NCBI RefSeq assembly: GCF_004349245.1
Contig: NZ_SMLC01000053.1
Coordinates: 1 to 42,086, forward strand
DNA length: 42,086 bases
Source of the DNA: Actinomadura sp. 6K520
Lineage (GTDB): Bacteria > Actinomycetota > Actinomycetes > Streptosporangiales > Streptosporangiaceae
Direction of reading: 5' to 3'
Made by a program: the position numbers and the translations under genes
Part shown: one piece after another, positions 39,173-42,086 of the stretch
How positions within the stretch are numbered: position 1 is the first letter of the stretch
How the letters are laid out: each line of letters starts with the position of its first letter
Notes under the pieces: model-generated
Seen by the model: only the letters and a program-made list of their open reading frames with translations
Databases searched by the model: none
Told to the model about the DNA's origin: nothing

Positions 39173-39418
39173 CTACTGGCGGTAGTCCTCGACCTGGGAG
39201 GCGGGACGCACCCGCGCCTCGTCCGGGTTCTGCCCCGCCTCGATGCGCGCCCGGCGCTGCCGGAGCAGGTCCCAGCACTGGTCGAGCGCCACCTCGAGCT
39301 GCCGGAGCCGCTGCCGCGCCTCGTCGCCGTCCGTCTCGGCGCGCTCGTGCGCGTCCCGCAGCGCGTGCTCCTCCTCGATGAACTCGCTGATGCGGTGCAG
39401 TATCGCCTTCTCGTCCAT
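39173..39418 (-). CDS. DUF2630 family protein
   Basis: An 81-aa, highly charged, helical protein of the actinobacterial DUF2630 family. It starts MDEKAILHRISEFIEEEHAL and contains LDQCWDLLRQRRARIEAG (about 45-62), the family core, and ends in VEDYRQ. Probably a small coiled coil. It converges with the aldehyde oxidoreductase operon. Role unknown. Confidence 0.88.
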   Translation of the reverse strand: MDEKAILHRISEFIEEEHALRDAHERAETDGDEARQRLRQLEVALDQCWDLLRQRRARIEAGQNPDEARVRPASQVEDYRQ

Positions 39419-39539
39419 AAAAGGGCTCCCGATGGTGGTTTTCCCGCCCGGTGGGGTTCAGAAGGTGCCGACAGATGAGAGCCTGGCATATACGGGGCCG
39501 CCCCCGGTAGCGGCGCCCCCGGCCATAGGCGAGGAGCGG

Positions 39540-39953
39540 ATGACGGTCTGGCGGATCACCGACGGTGAGGGCGGCCTGGAGTCCGGGCGGCGGGCCTCCC
39601 CGCGCTACGACATCGTCGAGCACGACACCGCGCTGCTGCGCGTCGCGGGCGGGTCGTCCTCGCCCTGGCTGCGGATGGCGGGGGAGATCGACGTCTCGAA
39701 CGCCCGCGACGTGTCGCGCGTCCTCGGCGGCGCCCGGGACCGCGTGCCCGGGGACGTCCACGTCGATCTGGCCGACGTCGAGTTCGTCGACGTCGCCGGG
39801 TTGCGCGCCTTCACCCTGGCGGCCCGGGAACTGCACGCCCGCGACCGCATGCTCGTCCTGCATTCGGTGTCGTCCCACATCGAGCGGCTGTTCCGGCTGA
39901 TCGGCTGGAGCGCGACCCCCGGCCTGCGGGTCCACTGCCGCCCCCGGGCGTAG
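39540..39953 (+). CDS. STAS-domain protein, anti-sigma-factor-antagonist-like
   Basis: A 137-aa protein with a STAS fold at about residues 38-130. The region DLADVEFVDVAGLRAFTLAA corresponds to the SpoIIAA phosphorylation loop, but the usual Ser (DSSGL) reads Val-Ala (DVAGL), so regulation by serine phosphorylation looks lost. GAGGAG precedes the ATG at 39540. No anti-sigma kinase gene is adjacent. Might bind a partner constitutively. Confidence 0.82.
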   Translation: MTVWRITDGEGGLESGRRASPRYDIVEHDTALLRVAGGSSSPWLRMAGEIDVSNARDVSRVLGGARDRVPGDVHVDLADVEFVDVAGLRAFTLAARELHARDRMLVLHSVSSHIERLFRLIGWSATPGLRVHCRPRA

Positions 39954-39996
39954 GCACGCGGACAGGACGCGCGGACCGGGCAGGCGCGGCGGCAAT

Positions 39997-40022
39997 GCAA
40001 TTCCCATGCCCCCTCGAATTGC
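39997..40022. promoter_or_regulatory. Inverted repeat upstream of the acetate-transporter-like gene
   Basis: GCAATTC (39997-40003) and GAATTGC (40016-40022) form a perfect 7-bp inverted repeat with a 12-nt spacer, about 105 bp before the start codon. It is an operator candidate with no assigned regulator. Confidence 0.35.
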
Positions 40023-40128
40023 GCGTAAAGGACTGCCGTCCCGCCGGAAATGGTGGTTCTTGTGGTCGTTTGGCCTGCTCAGGCACGGTTACCACGAATA
40101 CACGGCTCTCCGAACAAAGGGGGATTTC

Positions 40129-40947
40129 ATGGTAAGGCGTAGAGGGCGTGCCGCAACGCCGGAGCCCGGCGCTCAGGCGGCCGCGACGCCCGCCGAGGGA
40201 GCCGCCCCGGCGGCGCCTGGGAGAGGCCCCGAACGGAGCGAGCACGCGATGTGGGAGGACCGGACACGGGTCGTCCTGGCACCGATCGCCGCGCCGTCCA
40301 TCCTCGGGCTGTTCGGGTTCGCCGGCGCGACCATGATGGTCGGCGCGTGGCAGGCCGAGTGGTACGGCAACGCCCTGACCCCGCTGATCCTGTGGCCGTT
40401 CGCGCTGGTGTTCGGCGGCATCGCGCAGCTCGTCGCCACCGTCTGGTCCTACCGGGCCCGGGACGGGATCGCGACCGCCATGCACGGGATGTGGGGCTCG
40501 TTCTGGGTGGCGTTCGGCCTGCTGTTCATGCTGATCAGCATCGGCGTCTATCCGGTGGCGCTGGCTCCCGTGGCGGGGACGGTCAACCAGGGCTTCGGTT
40601 TCTGGTGGGTCGGCCTCGCGGTGATCACCGCCCTGGGCGCGATCGCCGCGCTCGGCCAGAACCTGGCGATCACCGCGCTCCTGGCGACGCTGGCCGCGGG
40701 CGCCGGGTTCACCGCGGCGGGCTGGTTCGCGCCGTCGGACTGGTCGCTGAACGTCGGCGGCTGGCTGTTCGTCGCGTCCGCGATCATCGCCCTGTACACG
40801 GCCGCCGCGATGATGTTCGAGGGCAGTTTCGGGCGGACGATCCTTCCGCTCGGCAAGACCCGCGCCCGGACGGACGTGCCGGGACGCAAGGCGGCCCGGC
40901 CGCTGGAGTACGCGCAGGGCCAGCCCGGCGTGCGCAGCGGCCAGTGA
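40129..40947 (+). CDS. GPR1/FUN34/YaaH-family transporter (acetate uptake-like)
   Basis: A 272-aa integral membrane protein with six hydrophobic helices (about residues 52-70, 80-105, 112-135, 150-172, 180-205, 210-232), the family topology for acetate and succinate channels. The signature NPAPLGL is degenerate here (AAPSILGLFGFA), lacking the Asn, so substrate assignment is tentative. The first 40 residues are a low-complexity Ala/Pro cytoplasmic extension. ATG 40129 is chosen because AAAGGGGG precedes it; the frame opens earlier (40006) without a ribosome site. Confidence 0.75.
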   Translation: MVRRRGRAATPEPGAQAAATPAEGAAPAAPGRGPERSEHAMWEDRTRVVLAPIAAPSILGLFGFAGATMMVGAWQAEWYGNALTPLILWPFALVFGGIAQLVATVWSYRARDGIATAMHGMWGSFWVAFGLLFMLISIGVYPVALAPVAGTVNQGFGFWWVGLAVITALGAIAALGQNLAITALLATLAAGAGFTAAGWFAPSDWSLNVGGWLFVASAIIALYTAAAMMFEGSFGRTILPLGKTRARTDVPGRKAARPLEYAQGQPGVRSGQ

Positions 40948-40989
40948 TCCCCGGCGTGTCGGCTTGACTTTCCCGTTGCCCTATCCTGG

Positions 40990-41008
40990 ACCGATCCTTG
41001 TGATCGGT
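40990..41008. promoter_or_regulatory. Short palindrome before the C2H2-like gene
   Basis: ACCGATC and GATCGGT form a perfect 7-bp inverted repeat with a 5-nt spacer, just downstream of TATCCT (40982-40987), a -10-like hexamer. It could be an operator or a 5' hairpin. Confidence 0.35.
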
Positions 41009-41025
41009 TCGGGAAGGGAGCGGGA

Positions 41026-41211
41026 ATGCCATCCGCGGTCCGCCGGACGTGGCGGCGCCTCGTCCACACCTACCACCGGCTGTGCGCGCGGGACGACGCC
41101 GTGACGCACGGCTTCACGGTGCCGAGCGGCGTCTGGGCCTGCGACCGCTGCCACGAGTCCCACCTGGAACTCTCCTCCCTCCTCCGGCACGTCCGCACAG
41201 AACACCCCTGA
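41026..41211 (+). CDS. 61-aa protein with C2H2-like zinc finger
   Basis: A small protein ending in CDRCHESHLELSSLLRHVRT followed by EHP, which fits C-x2-C-x12-H-x4-H, a classical zinc-finger spacing unusual in bacteria. A strong ribosome site GGGAAGGGAGCGGG precedes the ATG at 41026. Possibly nucleic-acid binding; function unknown. Confidence 0.65.
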   Translation: MPSAVRRTWRRLVHTYHRLCARDDAVTHGFTVPSGVWACDRCHESHLELSSLLRHVRTEHP

Positions 41212-41339
41212 CCCACAGATCGCCCCGCCCGGGGAACGTCCGGTAGTGGCCGGTCACGATCGCATCGCCTCCCCTGCCGCGACGCACCGCGAATGGCAAG
41301 CTGGTCCCGGTCGTGAGTGGTCGAAGCCGGGGGAGATCT

Positions 41340-41807
41340 TTGGACGACGAGGCTCTGCGTGACGTCCAGGCGAGGTTCGGTGGCCTCATCGACCAGGAGG
41401 TCCTCGATCGGGACGGCCTGGCCGAAGCCGCGGCCGACCGCGAGTTCGAGGTGGACCCGGCGCTCGGGACCGACGAGGTCGCCGACGAGCTGTCGCGGCT
41501 GTTCCGGACCGATGCGCGGCTGAATCGCGTGCTGCTCCTCCACGAGGGAGAGCGCGTGGCCGTGAGCACCAGGGCGCTGGTGTGCGGGACCGGGGCCGAG
41601 CCGGGGAGGCCCGCGACCGCCGGAGCCGGGTTCGCGACGGCGGAACGTTCCGTCTTGCCGGGCCGGTCGACGCGTTACCGCCTGCTCCGCTTCCAGTGCG
41701 CCGACGGGATGTGCGGGACGACGACGTACGCGTCCTTCTACGACGACCGCCTCCGGCCGGTGTGCGGGTCCCACGGGGAGATGACGTTCGCCGGGGTCGT
41801 GGCGTGA
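41340..41807 (+). CDS. Hypothetical protein with Cys-containing C-terminus
   Basis: A 155-aa protein (from TTG 41340, with GGGGGAG five nt upstream; GTG 41313 gives 164 aa). The N-terminal half is acidic and helical. The last 40 residues hold CADGMCGTTTYASFYDD and a later CGSH, possibly a metal-binding ribbon. Its stop overlaps the next gene (GTGA), so the two are coupled. Not recognised. Confidence 0.6.
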   Translation: MDDEALRDVQARFGGLIDQEVLDRDGLAEAAADREFEVDPALGTDEVADELSRLFRTDARLNRVLLLHEGERVAVSTRALVCGTGAEPGRPATAGAGFATAERSVLPGRSTRYRLLRFQCADGMCGTTTYASFYDDRLRPVCGSHGEMTFAGVVA

Positions 41808-42086
41808 AGCTCGACGCGATGATCAAATCCTCGTCGGAAGCGGGGTTCGGCCGGCGGTTCTTCCTGGTCGGATACTTCCCGACTTACGCGGCGGCCCTGT
41901 GGCTGCTGACGCTCGTCTGGGCGGGAGCCTGGGGGAGGCTCCGGTTCGAGGACGCGTGGAAGACGGCCTCCGGGCTCGGCCTGGCCGAGGTGGTCCTGCT
42001 CGCACTGGGGACAACCCTGCTGGCCGTGGTCATCCAGCCGTTCCAGCTCGCGATGGTGCGGGTGCTTGAGGGGGCGTCACCGGGGG
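41804..42086 (+). CDS. Membrane protein, truncated by the window end
   Basis: Starts GTG 41804 inside the stop of the previous gene. The visible 94 residues contain two membrane helices (about 20-46 and 58-80) with the basic loop WGRLRFEDAWK between them, and the frame continues beyond the window. Coupling suggests it works with the upstream Cys-containing protein. Not recognised. Confidence 0.55.
   Translation, partial: MKLDAMIKSSSEAGFGRRFFLVGYFPTYAAALWLLTLVWAGAWGRLRFEDAWKTASGLGLAEVVLLALGTTLLAVVIQPFQLAMVRVLEGASPG

Noticed and set aside
40964..40987. TTGACT and TATCCT as a standard promoter for the C2H2-like gene
   Set aside because: The spacing of 12 nt is too short for a normal housekeeping promoter; only the -10-like element is kept as a weak hint.

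Overview
The window is very GC-rich, uses GTG and TTG starts freely, and its genes are packed into short operons with four-base start/stop overlaps. Its content (geosmin synthase, WS/DGAT acyltransferase, family 2B encapsulins, DUF2637, DUF2630, PucR and XRE-cupin regulators, nSTAND-WD40 protein) points to a filamentous actinomycete. Thermomonosporaceae (Actinomadura-like) is my best guess from memory of similar proteins; the genus cannot be settled from sequence reading alone.

Left part (1-15.6 kb) is ordinary chromosome. It holds uracil-DNA glycosylase, a WS/DGAT acyltransferase, a thioredoxin-reductase-like flavoprotein with a Nudix-like partner divergent from an XRE-cupin regulator, an MFS permease, and a coupled pair of unknown proteins. 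These are followed by a dimethylargininase-type hydrolase with a PucR regulator, a divergent D-amino-acid-dehydrogenase-like flavoprotein, an orphan DUF2637 membrane protein, dihydrolipoamide dehydrogenase, and a small membrane protein.

The centrepiece (15.8-19.9 kb) is a three-gene operon. Two paralogous family 2B encapsulin shell proteins, each with an inserted cyclic-nucleotide-binding-like domain, overlap by four bases. Fourteen bases later comes a polyprenyl diphosphate synthase with a disordered Pro/Gly/Asp-rich N-terminal extension, the expected cargo-loading tag. The layout predicts a two-component protein shell that sequesters an isoprenoid synthase.

Next come a Cys-rich 77-aa protein with an inverted repeat in its promoter, galT with a six-copy 12-bp minisatellite, and a membrane-anchored beta-helix-like protein. 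A LacI-controlled catabolic operon of unknown substrate follows (Gfo/Idh/MocA dehydrogenase, DUF993, sugar-phosphate isomerase), with a perfect palindromic operator and a second near-copy inside the operon.

From 27.3 to 35 kb the content looks accessory: a 42-aa ORF, a NADAR ADP-ribose glycosidase-like protein, a 1,182-aa membrane nSTAND NTPase with 14 WD40 repeats, a PIN toxin/antitoxin pair, and geosmin synthase. The toxin-antitoxin pair lies between two exact 67-bp direct repeats. One copy is the 3' end of the geosmin synthase gene and the other overlaps the end of the WD40 gene, so a 981-bp unit appears to have been inserted into the 3' end of the geosmin gene, changing the enzyme's C-terminal tail.

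The right end (35-42 kb) carries a small membrane protein, a three-subunit PaoABC-type molybdenum aldehyde oxidoreductase operon, DUF2630, a STAS protein, an acetate-transporter-family protein, a tiny C2H2-like protein, and an unknown gene coupled to a truncated membrane-protein gene at the edge. Several genes appear leaderless, with a TANNNT -10 element 6-9 nt before the start codon. I found no rRNA, tRNA or CRISPR.
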